Both the position numbers and the translations under genes were made by a program. From positions 7,265,425 through 7,329,424 of the forward strand of contig CP154954.1 in the NCBI GenBank assembly GCA_039621445.1: a stretch of 64,000 bases of DNA, read 5' to 3'. The number at the start of each line of letters is the position of its first letter. Positions within the stretch are counted from its first letter, which is position 1. Positions 45,646-57,257 of this stretch are shown piece by piece. Under the pieces are notes generated by a model. That model had not been told where the DNA came from. It saw nothing but the letters and a program-made list of their open reading frames with translations, and made no database searches. The stretch is from Euglena gracilis. Lineage: Eukaryota > Euglenida > Euglenophyceae > Euglenales.

Positions 45646-45787
45646 AGTGTAATACTTGATAGCGTTTTCTTTCTGTATGGGCTGTATGTGTAGGATCGTG
45701 ACCTAATCTGCTACCAAGTGTAATACTTGATAGCGTTTTCTTTCTGTATGGGCTGTATGTGTAGGATCGTGACCTAATCTGCTACCA
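45631..45787 (-). promoter_or_regulatory. Triplicated primer-binding site of element 2, right copy
   Basis: On the minus strand TGGTAGCAGATT starts at 45787, 45716 and 45645, again 71 bp apart. The array therefore predates the inverted duplication. Confidence 0.85.
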
Positions 45788-46103
45788 AGTGTGCGTCTGA
45801 TTCCCAATTCCCCTGTCCCAATTCCCAAAAGCCTTCGCTTTCGCCTTGGCGCACCTACTTGGGAACTGAAAATCAGAGTAACAGTAAAAACCCTTTTCCC
45901 ACTTCCCAAGAAGCAAAGCACGGAGCAATGCGGGGAGGACGGACTGGAAATCCAAGTCCGGTCCGATGGAAAGGAAGGAAAAGGTATAAAGAAGAATACC
46001 ACCTGTGGAGAGAGAAGGGGCACCCATTAGGAGATCCTAATAGGATCTGCTTCCATCCTAACTTCCTCAACGGAAGGGGACAGAAGCATACGCCTGGTAC
46101 ACA
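45788..46103 (-). repeat. 5' LTR of element 2, right copy
   Basis: 316 bp from TGTGTACC (46103) to ACACT-type end (45788). By eye it is nearly identical to the 3' LTR of the same element. GATTT (46104-46108, AAATC on +) lies outside it. Confidence 0.92.
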
Positions 46104-47829
46104 AAATCCCACCAATGAAAACACACATACGATAGTTGGGTGAACCATTGCGCTTCCGGAATGATGGGTATGAGAATAACTCAACGGGCTTCATCCCGCA
46201 GAATTTTCGCAACCGCACATTCGATAATTTTTGGGGGAGGGTGCATCCATAACACCGTGTCACCCCAAAATTTATCAATGACGTGGCAAACGGGCTTGTG
46301 CATTGGATGAAAAGGCATCGATTTCCAATGCCAAATCAAAAGAATCAGCCAATGTCGCGATTTTGGAAAACCATCGTTCCAAAATGCGATATTGACCAAA
46401 ATTGAAAGCATTCCATACGCGTTTCACGTATTAATGCACCCGATTTCCGGGTTGGAGAGAAGAAACACAATGAATGGATCCACAAACATGCGGGTTGTCT
46501 TCCACTACCTCAAGGGGTAATCCCAAGGGAGTTTGGACAGGTTGGGGACTTCCCCATCCCGCATCAAATTCATACCAAGTGTACTTGGGATGGTGATTAG
46601 GCATGACGCTTTTCGCGTTTCCGAACAACGAGGTTATTCCGCGTTGTTGGAGTACTCGGTGTATCTCCGCGCATTGCGGGTTACAACCAAGTGTATCCTG
46701 GGGTGTGGATTCCGTATTCGGAATTGCAATTAGTGTCGGATTTTCAGCTAAACATCCACAATCGAAATCCGATTGGGTGGAAATTCTCCTGCAGTGCACA
46801 CATTGGAAGGAAGTGTAGTGGTGTGACGGGTGTGCGTACGTGGGTGTCGATGGCATTAGCCGGTGAGTCTTGTACAGGTGTGCCTGGATTCGGCACAACT
46901 GGTGGGTAACGGAGTGGTGGTGTGGCTGGGCGACTACTCGACACCGATATATCTTCAGGCCTTTGGGCTTTCGTCTTGTAACCCAGTGAAACGGCGGGGG
47001 TACCGCTACTCGCTTGCCCTGCCTCATGTGGAACGCATGTTGGTGTGTAATTGGGCAGGGGGGAGGCTTTCTCCGTACCCCGGGTGTGGAAAACGGTTGT
47101 TGGTGTGGTGGATAACGGTGTTGCCATTGTGGGTAACGGTGTTGGAAAAGTGGTGGTCACCATGGTGGATGTCAACGGTGATGGTGGTTTGGGTGTCAAT
47201 GAAGTGGTGGGTGCTGTGCGCAAACCGTGGGAGTGGCAATACACAACCAATCGGTACTGGCGTAAAAATGGGTATCCCAAAATTACGTCAGACCCGTGAA
47301 TTCCGGACTCGTAACCCCAAATATTGGTGAAATGTTGTAATTGTGGGGGTTGTGAGTGATGCTTCGGAATGATGGGCAAGAGTATCTCGAGCACACATCC
47401 CAAATCACCACCACACATGGGGGTGTTATCCGCGGTTGTAATTTTGATCGGTTTCTTGGCGCTTACCAAGAGCGGGGTCGGTATCAACCCCAACCAAAAG
47501 AGCAGTGCAATGCGACAACCAGTGTCAATGAGAATTTTAACTTTAGTGCAGAAATTTTGGATGCGGATTTCCGCTTGGACGAGTAATTCCATTGGTGGTA
47601 CGCAAAGTGAAGGGTCTGGCGGAAATACGTTTGCATGCCAGCTCTCCCATGAACCCTTTCCTACTTTGCTCAGCATTCCGAGCGGAAATGTGGAGTGGGT
47701 GGTAGGGGACCCGAAATAATTCCGGGTACTGACCGTGAAGGCAGATGGGCAGGGGGGGTTAGGTTGATCAGGTCTTACCTCCATCTGTTCATCAGCCCAG
47801 AGGTCCGTGCCCTCGGACCTCGGGCTCCC
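46104..47829 (-). pseudogene. pol: Element 1 pol, right copy (protease and pre-RT region)
   Basis: In phase with gag after the UAG codon. The frame starting MEVRPDQPNPP (47784) carries the protease KILIDTGC (near 47540) and DVILGYPFL. This copy keeps the 13 bp lost in the left arm, but three further frame changes (about 46760, 46440 and 46280) break the downstream domain with FWGDTVLWMHPPPK. It is interrupted at 46104 by element 2; its continuation lies at 32222-31596. Confidence 0.85.
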
Positions 47830-47832
47830 CTA
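47794..47832 (-). promoter_or_regulatory. Gag-pol UAG readthrough signal with hairpin, element 1 right
   Basis: TAG (47832-47830), GGG and the stem-loop at 47826-47794, identical to those at 15071-15109 and 41421-41459. Confidence 0.78.
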
Positions 47833-50800
47833 CTCCAAGTCCGAACCGGCCGCATAGCCGGCAACGGACTTTTTGGTGGAATAGATGGAATTTAATGAGC
47901 GCACCGCCATTCGGGCCTCATTAAATTCCCCGTCCGAGGTCTCATCCCCCTCCCTGCCCGAAGCCGGGGTGTCCTCCTCCAAACAAGATATCTTGAAACC
48001 GACCTTTTGCCGGTTGGAGGAGTAACCACGGTCATCGCGGCGCTTACCGCGATTTCCGTAGCCGGGCCGGGGGGAACGAGATCTGGGACATTTGGATGAG
48101 TGGTGGTCTTTGGAACCGCAAAGTGAAAAACGGGATTTGTGGCGGGATTCCGCATAACGGGGGGAACGGTATTCCGTTCTTCCGTCAAACCGTCGTGGCG
48201 AACGGGTTTCCCGTCGACCATGACCGGTGTACCGGGGTTTCCCCGGTGACTCGCGCGAAGAGGATGATCCACTTCGCGAACGAGATCGTGAAGGGTCGCG
48301 ATTGAAATCCCGTTTTCGGGTAGGGGGTCCAGGTGACCGACCGCGAGAGGGACGGGTTTCCCGACCATCACGCGATGGTGACTTGGGCCTACTACCGCTA
48401 AAGCGGTTCTCCGAAGAACGTGAAACTCCCGATTGACGTGAAAACGCCGAGGAACCCGATCCCCGTGAGGAGGTCGAGCCCCTTGGGCTTCCAATACGCT
48501 TTCGCGCATCGGGATTCGGGCATTCCCGAGACATGTGACCAGATTTGTTGCACAAAAAGCACAGTTTATCCGTGCCTTGGTCCGAAGAACGCTGATTCCG
48601 CGTTTTCGGTCCCGTGGTGGGTGATCTTGGTGACATGGGTGATTTTTGCAACGCGTTAACCGCACCCGCAGGGATTCCCGCGGTGGGATGCGTTTGGAAA
48701 GCGGACTGTATTTGTCCCAAAACTTGTGTGAGCTTGAGTTGCTTTGACACATAATTCCAAAGTTGGGCAAGAGTCATCTCATGCCCTGCCAACTCCTCGC
48801 GATGGATATCCTTCACGAGGGATGGTGTGAAATGCAACAAAACCGCATCGAATTGTTCGCGCATTTGCTTCTCGCTAAGTTCATCAACTTCGGAAGCAAG
48901 TGCTAACCATTTGGCATACCAAAGGTCAATGGATTTCCATTTGCGATCCGATGGCGCGAATTGTCGCCATTTCTTCTCCAGGGTAATCCTGGTGACCAGA
49001 CTTGAGTTGGTTGAAGCGTATTGCTCAACCAGGTCATCAAATGATACGCCATTACGTATCACCAACTGCGTGCGCGTTCTCGCTCCTCCCTCGGTAGGCA
49101 ATCGATGAATTCCATCTTGACTACCTCGGGATTCGGGTCTTGGGTGGGTCCCTTTAGTGCCCAATAGTACTCCCAGTCCCGAAAAAATTGTCTCCATGTG
49201 GTTGGATCCCCGTCCCATTGGGGTTTCACCTTGTTCGCAATTGCGATGGTGCCCTTGAAGTCTCTCTGAGTAACCCGCTGACCCTCGGTGGTATTCCAGG
49301 GGTTTGGGTCAGGGTAATGCCTAACACCAAACGCGTTTCGCGGATTTTCCGCTCCATGTGTATCCCGTGCAGGATTTTCCGCACCAAGTGCAAGGTTGGC
49401 AGGATTTTCCTGCGGGATTTGCGAAAATTTTGGTGAAATTCTCCCTGTGGGGCCGGTTTCCCGCCGAAAACCCGACGGGTGGTCTGGTAATCCAGAACCC
49501 GTTGGTGGTTGGTATGATCGCGAATGCGACACATGACCAATACCGGGTGTGGGGTGTTGGCTCATTCCTCGTACCAGGTTGGAATGTTGAATTTCTTGGT
49601 GGAGACTCGGATTTTCGAGCGGGGGGTCAATTTCCTCATCGGAAATGTGTTGCGAAAAGTGAGTTTGTGGTGTGGGCAAATGCAAAGGTGGTACAATTCG
49701 CGTTTTCGCGCGGGTGGTTGTACCAAATTCGCGGTGGATGTAGGGATTCCTACTCCAGCAATGGTAATTTGAGAACGCGATTCCGGGACATTTGGAATAC
49801 CAACCGCAGCGCTTACCGCGGTGGGTGGTGACATAACTGGTACCGGAGTGGACATTGTATCCAAAATCGCGGACAAGTCATGCACCGTTTCTTCCAAATG
49901 TTCCACCAACTGGAGTTGGCCGCAAATACGGTCAACCTCAGTCTCCAAATGCCTAATGCGTTTGCGGTAACGGGAAAAGTCGTCCAAGAGTGGTAACTTT
50001 TCAGAAACCAAGTGTAGGTCTTGGACAAGTTGTCTTTGGGACTCCTCCACATTCCGGAGTTGACCCGCAAGCGCTTTTACTGCATTTGAGACAATTTGCA
50101 ATTGGTGGGGTGACTTGGTGGGGGTTTCCGCGGTGGTGCGCGAATTTTCCGCGGTTGGCTTTTCCAACAACGCGGAAATTCGTCCATCCAACCGTGAAAC
50201 CTCATCTTGCATGGACCGGGCATTCCGATTCACCGATTCCTCAAGTTGAATCAAACTCGTGCAAAATGCTTGCAAGGTTTCCTTGTTGTCACCAAGCAGT
50301 TTGTTGTAAAATGAGCGAAATTCCGGTGACTCGGATATCCGAGCACGCGAAATGGGGGGCAGTGGCGGATTTCCGCTACTGTGGTGGACAACAAGGTGCA
50401 ACGGATTTGTAATTCCCCAATAGCGGCTTGGATACCACTAATGTCGGGAATTCGCTTGGAAAGTGCGGAAACATGCTCCTGCAAACCGACAACGGTGGCA
50501 TTCATACCGCCAATGTCCGTTTGCATTTGTTGTTGCGCGAAATCCAACCGTTGTGCGCAATCCGCGATTTTAGCGTTCAAGGTGGTTAATCCATCCTGAT
50601 TTGCGGCACAATGGCAGGATTTCTGCTCCAAGTATAGGATGTGTTCCTCCAAAATCTGGATTTGCGAACGGGGAACAAAATTGTCTTGCACTTTCGCCTG
50701 AAACTGCTTCAAATGCTCGATTTCCGAGCCAAGATGCAAAATACGTTGTTGGGCTTCTTGGAAAGAAGTAGTGAGTGTGGCAAAATGCTCAACCGCAACA

Positions 50801-51901
50801 AAATTACCGATTTCCGGCATTTTGGGGGTGGCAATTTGCGCTTGTAACTGGTGCTGCAATTGCAGTAGCATGGTTGAACAGGATTCCACTTTGGCAAAAA
50901 GATGGCTCATACCATCTTGCACATGCAGAAACTTGGAATCATTCCGCGTTTCCGCTTCATGCAGCATTTCGCTGATTTGTTGGAAATTTTGTGGAAGTTG
51001 GATGCGCAAAATACTGTCAACACTTTCTCGAAAATGCTGAAGGTCTTTCCCCGCATTTTCAAAATTGTGTTGGCAATATTTGCCGATTTCCTGCAAACAA
51101 TTCCAGCAACATTCCAGTTTGGTGTTGACAACCCTTTGATTGTCCTCATCGAACTGCAAAACTTTGTTGAACATGGTTGCACATTCCGCAACGCATTGGT
51201 GGACATGCAAAATTAAGCGGTGATCCGCTGGGAGCTGACCGAGAATTCGGTAAACATCACCGGGGGTGAGGTTATCCCTCAAATCTTCCTCATAGTCCTC
51301 CACAATGGAAACGGCACCAGAGATTTCCGGTACCACCAGACGCGTATCTGGGTTCCATGGCAATGCAGGGAAAACCGCAGCTTCCGCGGGAAATCCCGGC
51401 AATGCGCCAAATGGTGTGGGGGGTGGTAATTGAGGGGGGGGGGGGGTGGAAAAAACACGGTGTTTCCACCGAGTGACATTCCAAAAGGCCCACCGGTGCT
51501 TCCACCGGGGATCTTTTGGGTGTGAACAGAGCAAAGGGCAAATACCCCTCACTTTGTTCATGGGTAACATGAGTAACCAAGTGTGAAGGTGTAAGGGGTT
51601 CATCCCCTCGCCGTATCAATGATGGGTGAATCGGGATGGAGGAAGGCATTTTGCCACCTACATCCCGCACAATCAATGACACTGATGATGAAGAGGGTTC
51701 ATTACCCCCATGCAACAATGAAGGCGTTTCGCCTTTTGACAATGAAAAATGAGTCAAATTGCCTTCTTCTTGCTTGGGGGGTCGGGAATTGGAACTTGTT
51801 TCATTCAAACCGTTCCAATCCCCGCAATCTTCATCACAATTGCTCAATGAACTCATCAACAAGTCATAATCAAATTTGGCGTTGGGGCTTGTGCTCTGCA
51901 T
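47830..51901 (-). pseudogene. gag: Element 1 gag, right copy
   Basis: Starts at the ATG of MQSTSPNAKFDYD (51901) and has the N-terminal part missing from the left arm. Frame changes occur at a G-run near 51430-51446, near 50400 (shared with the left arm), near 49690 (two extra bases) and near 49060 (one base lost). Order of parts: acidic N-terminus, Pro-rich segment, long coiled coil (about 51250-49900), linker, capsid-like domain with WDGDPTTWRQFFRDWEYYW, CCHC knuckle (about 48517-48562), Arg/Ser-rich region and second knuckle. In the second knuckle the first Cys is Phe (RFSLC), where the left arm has RCSLC. Confidence 0.9.
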
Positions 51902-52140
51902 CTTTTGAGATGGGTAAAAAGGCAAAAACCCAAAAATTCACACAAATAAGCAGAGAAACAGGGACCAGAAAGGTTGTATCGGCGATTACCGAACAGAGCC
52001 TTCTGAGACCTGTATCCTTGCTTAAATGTTGGCTAGGGGCCAGGAACAGTACTTTCACCGTGTTTCACGGTTCAGTACGATCCTCACCACCAGTCAACCA
52101 CAGAGTTTCTCTGTGTGGAACGCCTGTGTAGGATCGTTGC
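51902..52140 (-). promoter_or_regulatory. Structured leader of element 1
   Basis: Untranslated leader between the primer site and gag ATG. It contains ACCGTG-TTT-CACGGT (52057-52071) inside a longer pairing, and a second CGGTAATCGCCG-type hairpin (about 51985), in the same order as in the element 2 leader. It has only one primer site. Confidence 0.55.
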
Positions 52141-52155
52141 CTAAATCTGCTACCA
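52141..52155 (-). promoter_or_regulatory. Primer-binding site of element 1
   Basis: On the minus strand TGGTAGCAGATTTAG begins at 52155, immediately after the LTR end ACACT. It is single copy, unlike in elements 2 and 3. Confidence 0.85.
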
Positions 52156-52555
52156 AGTGTACGTCCAAGGACTTCCCTTTGACCCCTTTTGCCACGGAAA
52201 AGCCTGTTTCGCTTTCTCCTGGTGCGCACCTACTTAGGTGACTAAAAATCCTTGGAGTAACAAAGCACTTTTTCCTAATTCCCCTATGCTAAGGCAGAGC
52301 ACAAAGCAAGTCGCTGTGTAAGGATTTTCCTTCACAGTCGTGTTCAGTCCTTTTCAGAGGTTGATCCTCTTACTTCAAAACAATCAGAATGTGAAGAATA
52401 GAATACCACCTGTGAGGAAAAGAGATCACGCGAGCACTTGTGATACGTGTCGCTAATTCCCATAGGATCTGCCACGATCGTCAGGCTGTGTTCATCACAG
52501 CAGTCAGATTGTGACGGATCCAGACTCTGCAGGTTTCCTACAGAGCTGGGATCGT
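52156..52555 (-). repeat. 5' LTR of element 1, larger part
   Basis: 400 bp ending GGACGTACACT at 52156, with the shared core (AATACCACCTGTG on +, 52402-52414) and the hairpin CACCTA-AG-TAGGTG. The LTR is split by element 3. Its first 12-17 bp lie at 61312-61328, giving about 412 bp in all. This is the only element 1 LTR in the window. Confidence 0.88.
52551..52555. repeat. Target-site duplication of element 3, right copy (ATCGT)
   Basis: ATCGT at 52551-52555 and again at 61312-61316 flank the two LTRs of element 3. Removing the element rejoins the element 1 LTR. Confidence 0.9.
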
Positions 52556-52984
52556 AGTGTACGTCCCCTGACTCTATTCCCACTGCCTGTCGGCCAACTT
52601 ACACCCTCCCGTGGGAACAGAACCAGGAGAGTAACAAAAAAGAAAATCTTTCACTTAAATATTAGTTTTTATTGCCTTTGGGCTTATGCAGAGCACAAGG
52701 CAAAGAGAGGGATTTGTTTGGAAACTCGTTCCTCCAATGTTCTCCTATCGGAGTGTTGAACTTGAAATCTTGGTTTGCCCTTTTGGGCTAATGAAATGTG
52801 AAACAGAATAACAATACCACCTGTGAAAAGAGAAGGCAGATCCGAGATAGGATAGTCTATTCCTAATTCTGCAACTTGTATTGCAGAACTTGGAATAGTA
52901 CTATCTGGCATAACATTGTACATTCTGCAGTCTGCTGCTTTGCACAGTGCCATGTTCATGCTGCCTGGTACACATCCCCCTCCC
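52556..52984 (-). repeat. 3' LTR and polypurine tract of element 3, right copy
   Basis: LTR 52974 to 52556 (419 bp), preceded on the minus strand by the purine tract at 52984-52975. It contains the CACAGGTGGTATT core and the TTCTGCAA/TTGCAGAA hairpin. Confidence 0.92.
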
Positions 52985-55900
52985 AGGGCTTTGCCCGATT
53001 TCCTTACTGGACCAGGCCAGCAAGGATTCAAGCATAGCTCTGAGACTGAGGAATGTACACCAGGACCGCATGTCTTGGGTCTGCTTCTCCATCACAAGGT
53101 CAAAAACCAGAAAGGGAAGGAAGAGAGGGGAACCCAAAAATCCCAAAACGCGCAAAAGAGGTTATCCGCTTATGCGGCTAACTACTTATTGCGGTAAAGG
53201 GGTGGAAGTGGAAGAGCCCATTGGAAAATGGGGCTGGAAGGTTTCCGTTCCAGAAAGTCCCATCCGCCCGGTTTGGGGTGTGCCTACGGCACTTGTGGTG
53301 GTCTCATTCCATGATCGGAAAAGATTGTAGAGGTAGGGTGTGGTAGGAGGGGCACCTGGCCAGTCATACCTGACCAGGGAAGAAGACCTATTTACAAAAC
53401 CAACTGCCGGCGACAGCGATTTTACCCGGGGGGGGAAACGGGAGAGGAGTGGGGGGCTGGTCAAAAGACCTTAGGCAGAATTTTTGCTGTCTGGCAGTCT
53501 TATGGGGGCCTTAAGGCCGAAAAGTAACAAGTTGGCCTAATTATTACGTTGTGCGCGCTGTGTGCTGTGCGTCTTCTTACTGGCGGCATATACCGCTGTG
53601 AAGTCTTCACAGTGCAGCGCGAACACGGTGTTGTCGATGGGGTATCCCCAGAGGCGTATACCTCAGAATAGCGGGCAGTAGCCCTAAAAACTGTAGATTT
53701 GGCATTTGTGCCTTGGGTGTGCAGCCTGTAGGCTGAAGGGTTGGCATTAACCAAAAATAATGGGGGGGGTAGGCTTTATCGCCAAGAAACCTTGCCTTGC
53801 GGAATATGCATGGCACAAAAATTCTACTGGGTGTATACCCGAATCAAAAAAATTCGGCAGATTGCCAAAAAATCATAGTGAGGTGTACAACCGCAGAAAA
53901 AATGCGGAATTGTTGCAGGCTGCTGCCATTTCACAACTGTGGTTGGTGTGGCTTATACCACTTTGAAAAACCGCAAATGAACTGTGAATGCACATAAAAG
54001 GATGGAACATTGTTCCAGTGCGGTGAAATTCATCACAAAAAGCTGGATTTCACCATTTTTGAGCTATGGTTCTTATAAACCTTGCGGAATGACACCATTG
54101 GTGTTGCACATGATGACCATTGGGTCCTCCGAATTATATCGGTAAGGTGGTCCCACTGAATAAAGTGGGGGGGGGGGTCCGAATTATATCGGTAAGGGGG
54201 TCCCACGGAATAAAGTGAGGGGGGGGGGCAAGAATGCCGTTAGTGTGGTAAGCAGGAAAAAATACTGCAAATATGATAAAATCTCATCATTTGTGACTAT
54301 GCCACTGAGAAATACTGACTTTTGTCAGATTTTTAGGGAAATCCCTGTCAGGATTTAGGGCAGAAAAGCAGATTCTGCGTCGAGAATTGCATTTTTGTAA
54401 CCGAAAGTGCAACTTTGTTGCATTTTGAGTCATTTAAGACTGCAAATTTGCCAAGTGCACATAGTGCTTGTTGAGAGTGTCCAATAACACTGCATGTTTG
54501 TTTTTTTACAGATTTTGGGATTTGGGTGTCTAATAACACCACATCACCCCAAAAGCTGTAAAATTGTACAAAAATATTGCAAAAAAAGCAAAAATACGCT
54601 TAAAAATACAAGTAAAACATGTCTATGACATCTTGAGCAAAGGAAAAATTGCGATTATCAGCATATCCCTTTGCATTCCACTCTGGCATAGTGCCTCATG
54701 GTCACTCCCATTAGGGATATGAGTGCCAGAATAGGGAAAAATCACCAAAAATTGCAAAAAATCAATGATTTAAATGAAAATTTGCACATAAGTGCTCCTA
54801 AAAATGATACTAGTGAGTCGAAATGACTCCAAATTGTGGGCTATAGCCCTCTGAACTGTACCAGGCCTAATAGCCCATACAGAGGGGGCAATGGGCAGAA
54901 TGCTGCCAAAGGAGCTTAAAAATGGCCATTAGCCAAACTGGTAACCAATGGTAATTAGCCATCAGAAACGATGTAGGGTACAGTATAGAAGCCTTTCAGG
55001 CTGATTTGCCAGTCTGGTACACGATCGTACAAGATCTGGCTGAAATAATTCGGTTTGGCCAAATTGGCTGGGCTTAATTCAAAATTTCACGATCTCCTCA
55101 AATAAGAGCACCGTGTGGAGTTACAGCGATCTGATTGCACCGCCGGACGGCTCATCTAACGAGCTTTCGAATGAGGGGTAACATGGCCTATCGGCCAGCT
55201 ACAGGCGCTGAGATACGTCTTTGATCTTTTGCCTGTGTGAGTGAGCTTTTGCTATAAGCTCCCATAATTTATTCTACAAAGACAACTTTTGGTTCCTATC
55301 TCATAGGCACTACTACATACAGTCAAAACCTCATGGCACGAGGTGCCAGAAATTTTGAAGCTTTTGTGGTGGTTTTGAGGCTATGCCAAAGTGACACTTA
55401 TGCAAATCTGCATAAAACTAGCCTATTTGGCTTGTTTTGGCCAGTTCAGCCACTTTCAGCCACGTAATATGGCTTTTTGTGCCATTTTTTGAGGTCCTAT
55501 GGACTTTAAACTTTATATTATGGATTTGTGGACTTTTGGTCCTTTTGGTCCTTGCAATTTGTGCAAATTGGTCCTATGGACCCATGGACCACATGGGCAA
55601 TGGCCTAAAAGCCTTGCACATCATAGGGTGTATTGGTCACATAGACCTAAGGCTAAGTGGTCAAGTCCACAAAAATGCATGTTTGAATGAATTTTCTTCA
55701 TTTTCTTTTTTTTTTGGGGGGGGAGGGGCAACTATGTTGCACATAAAAGAAATGAAATTGTGAGCATTTTCCCATATCGGGATTGCATTTTGCCAAAGTA
55801 TAAGCCATTTAGGCACAAAACTGCTATTTAAGCACAAGTTGGATAAGTTTTCGGGAAAAATGCAGTATTTGCAATACATCCCAAAAAAGTTTATCACATG

Positions 55901-57257
55901 ACTTGTGTTGCTCTATAGAGCTTTGGGAACACCAAAATATTTTTGGTGTGGGAGTGGATTGTGCAAAAAACCGTATTCACATAAAACTTCACTTCTTGTT
56001 TGCTGTCATCAAACAAAATCTGCAATTTGAGCATGTGGTACAGAAACAAACATCCATGAACAGAATTGCGGATTTCCACACATATATCTTTGGGAATGAC
56101 TCCCAAAAGAATATGGGTGGTTTGGGCGTATACCCATGTGTCATAAATGCACGATAGTGCTCACACCACATTGTGAGAAAGGGGGGTTGCCAAGGTGGGT
56201 GGCGCGATATGCGCGGGGTCTAGCGCGATACGCGCATGATATGGCGCGATACGCGTGGGGGGGGGACAGTTGCTACACTGCACAATATGTGCGTGGGGGG
56301 TAAGCTTGGAAGCGCGATATGCGCAGAATTCGCGCGACGCGCGGTGTGCGCAATTAGCGCTTGGGGGGGGGGAATGTGAGCTATGCGCATCGGCATTGAT
56401 GTGCGCTATGCGCTTCGGGGGGAATGTGCACATAGTGCTGAATTTGTCTTGCACTTGACAAAAATCGGTCAATGAATAGAGCTCTCCGTTGGAGATAGAG
56501 TGTGGGGGGATTAGTTTTGATGTATATATTCACCTTTGTGTTTGGTTGGTGATTGTGTGGAAAGTTCTCCCAGAGTGCACACCATGGGGGGAAGGTGCGG
56601 AGTAGTTGTCCTGGTCGCGCATGTCGGTCTGCGGGGGTGAGTGTGTATTAAAAATTTGAGCATGCGAATTTTGGAGCTGCTTGGGGTGTACAGGATTGTC
56701 TGCAATCGACAAACCTGGTGGAAAACGAAAAGTTGAAAGCAGCTGGGCGACTACTCGACACCGTTTAAACTTCAGGCCTTAGGGCTTTCGTCTTGGAACC
56801 CAGTGGAACGATCGGGGGTTAAGCTACTTGTTACCCCTACCGCATGTGGAACGTTTGTGGATATGCGGTGGGTAGGGGGGGCACTTTCTCTTTACCCCTG
56901 GGTTGATAACGGTGTTGGTGTTGTTGAAAACGGTGTTGCTGTCATCGAAAACGGTATGTAAAAGTGATGATTAGTAGAAGTTTGAGGGGGGGAAGAATTT
57001 TGCGGAGTTGTGTGCATTCTTGGAGCGGGAATCCACTCAACCACATGGTCATTCATGGGCTATCCCATGATAAACCACAACCGGAAACACAAAAGTGTCC
57101 ATACGTCAAAGGTTCATGTAAATTTTGAGCGGGGACACCAGAAAATCCTTGCACACTGACCAGAAAGGATACTGGGCAGGGGATGACTAGGGTCGCGACT
57201 CCTGTCACCTCCTTTCTAGTAGCCTCTGTAGTCCGCATCCTTGGATTTTTGGTTCCT
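52985..57257 (-). other. Element 3 accessory non-coding region, right copy
   Basis: Second copy of 24068-28335 in the opposite orientation, with the same sub-blocks: 3' region shared with element 2 (52985-53520), C/G-run duplication (54128-54232), conserved block (about 55085-55230), GGTCC-rich block (55490-55650), GCGC palindrome cluster (56190-56430) and gag-pol junction remnant (57050-57257). No gene is supported. Confidence 0.8.

Larger units (their letters stand above)
32228..46103 (-). mobile_element. Element 2, right copy, full length
   Basis: About 13.9 kb from LTR to LTR. Order on the minus strand: 5' LTR (46103-45788), three primer sites, leader, gag, UAG signal, protease/RT, accessory region Y-X, 3' untranslated region, polypurine tract, 3' LTR (32543-32228). 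Flanked by GATTT at both ends (AAATC on the + strand at 46104-46108 and 32223-32227), inserted in element 1 pol. RT is cut short after the LKGFLGF block, so RNase H and integrase are missing. The element would need help to move. Confidence 0.92.
32143..50810 (-). repeat. Right arm of giant inverted repeat
   Basis: Reverse complement of 12094-31595. It starts at AACATACG (32143) and ends where the left arm is cut by telomeric repeats (TTACCGA, 50804-50810). It contains element 2 in full and most of element 1. The arms differ by private nonsense mutations, a 13-bp deletion and small indels on each side, so both have evolved separately. Confidence 0.93.

Noticed and set aside
51430-51446. Frame changes at C/G runs (also 59985 and 63311) as programmed frameshifts
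   Set aside because: They lie in homopolymers, differ between copies and lack a slippery heptamer with a downstream structure. Sequence error or decay is simpler.
55437-55763. A small hydrophobic protein in the element 3 accessory region
   Set aside because: The frame is not preserved in the left copy and includes GGTCC-type repeats; no start context or family match.
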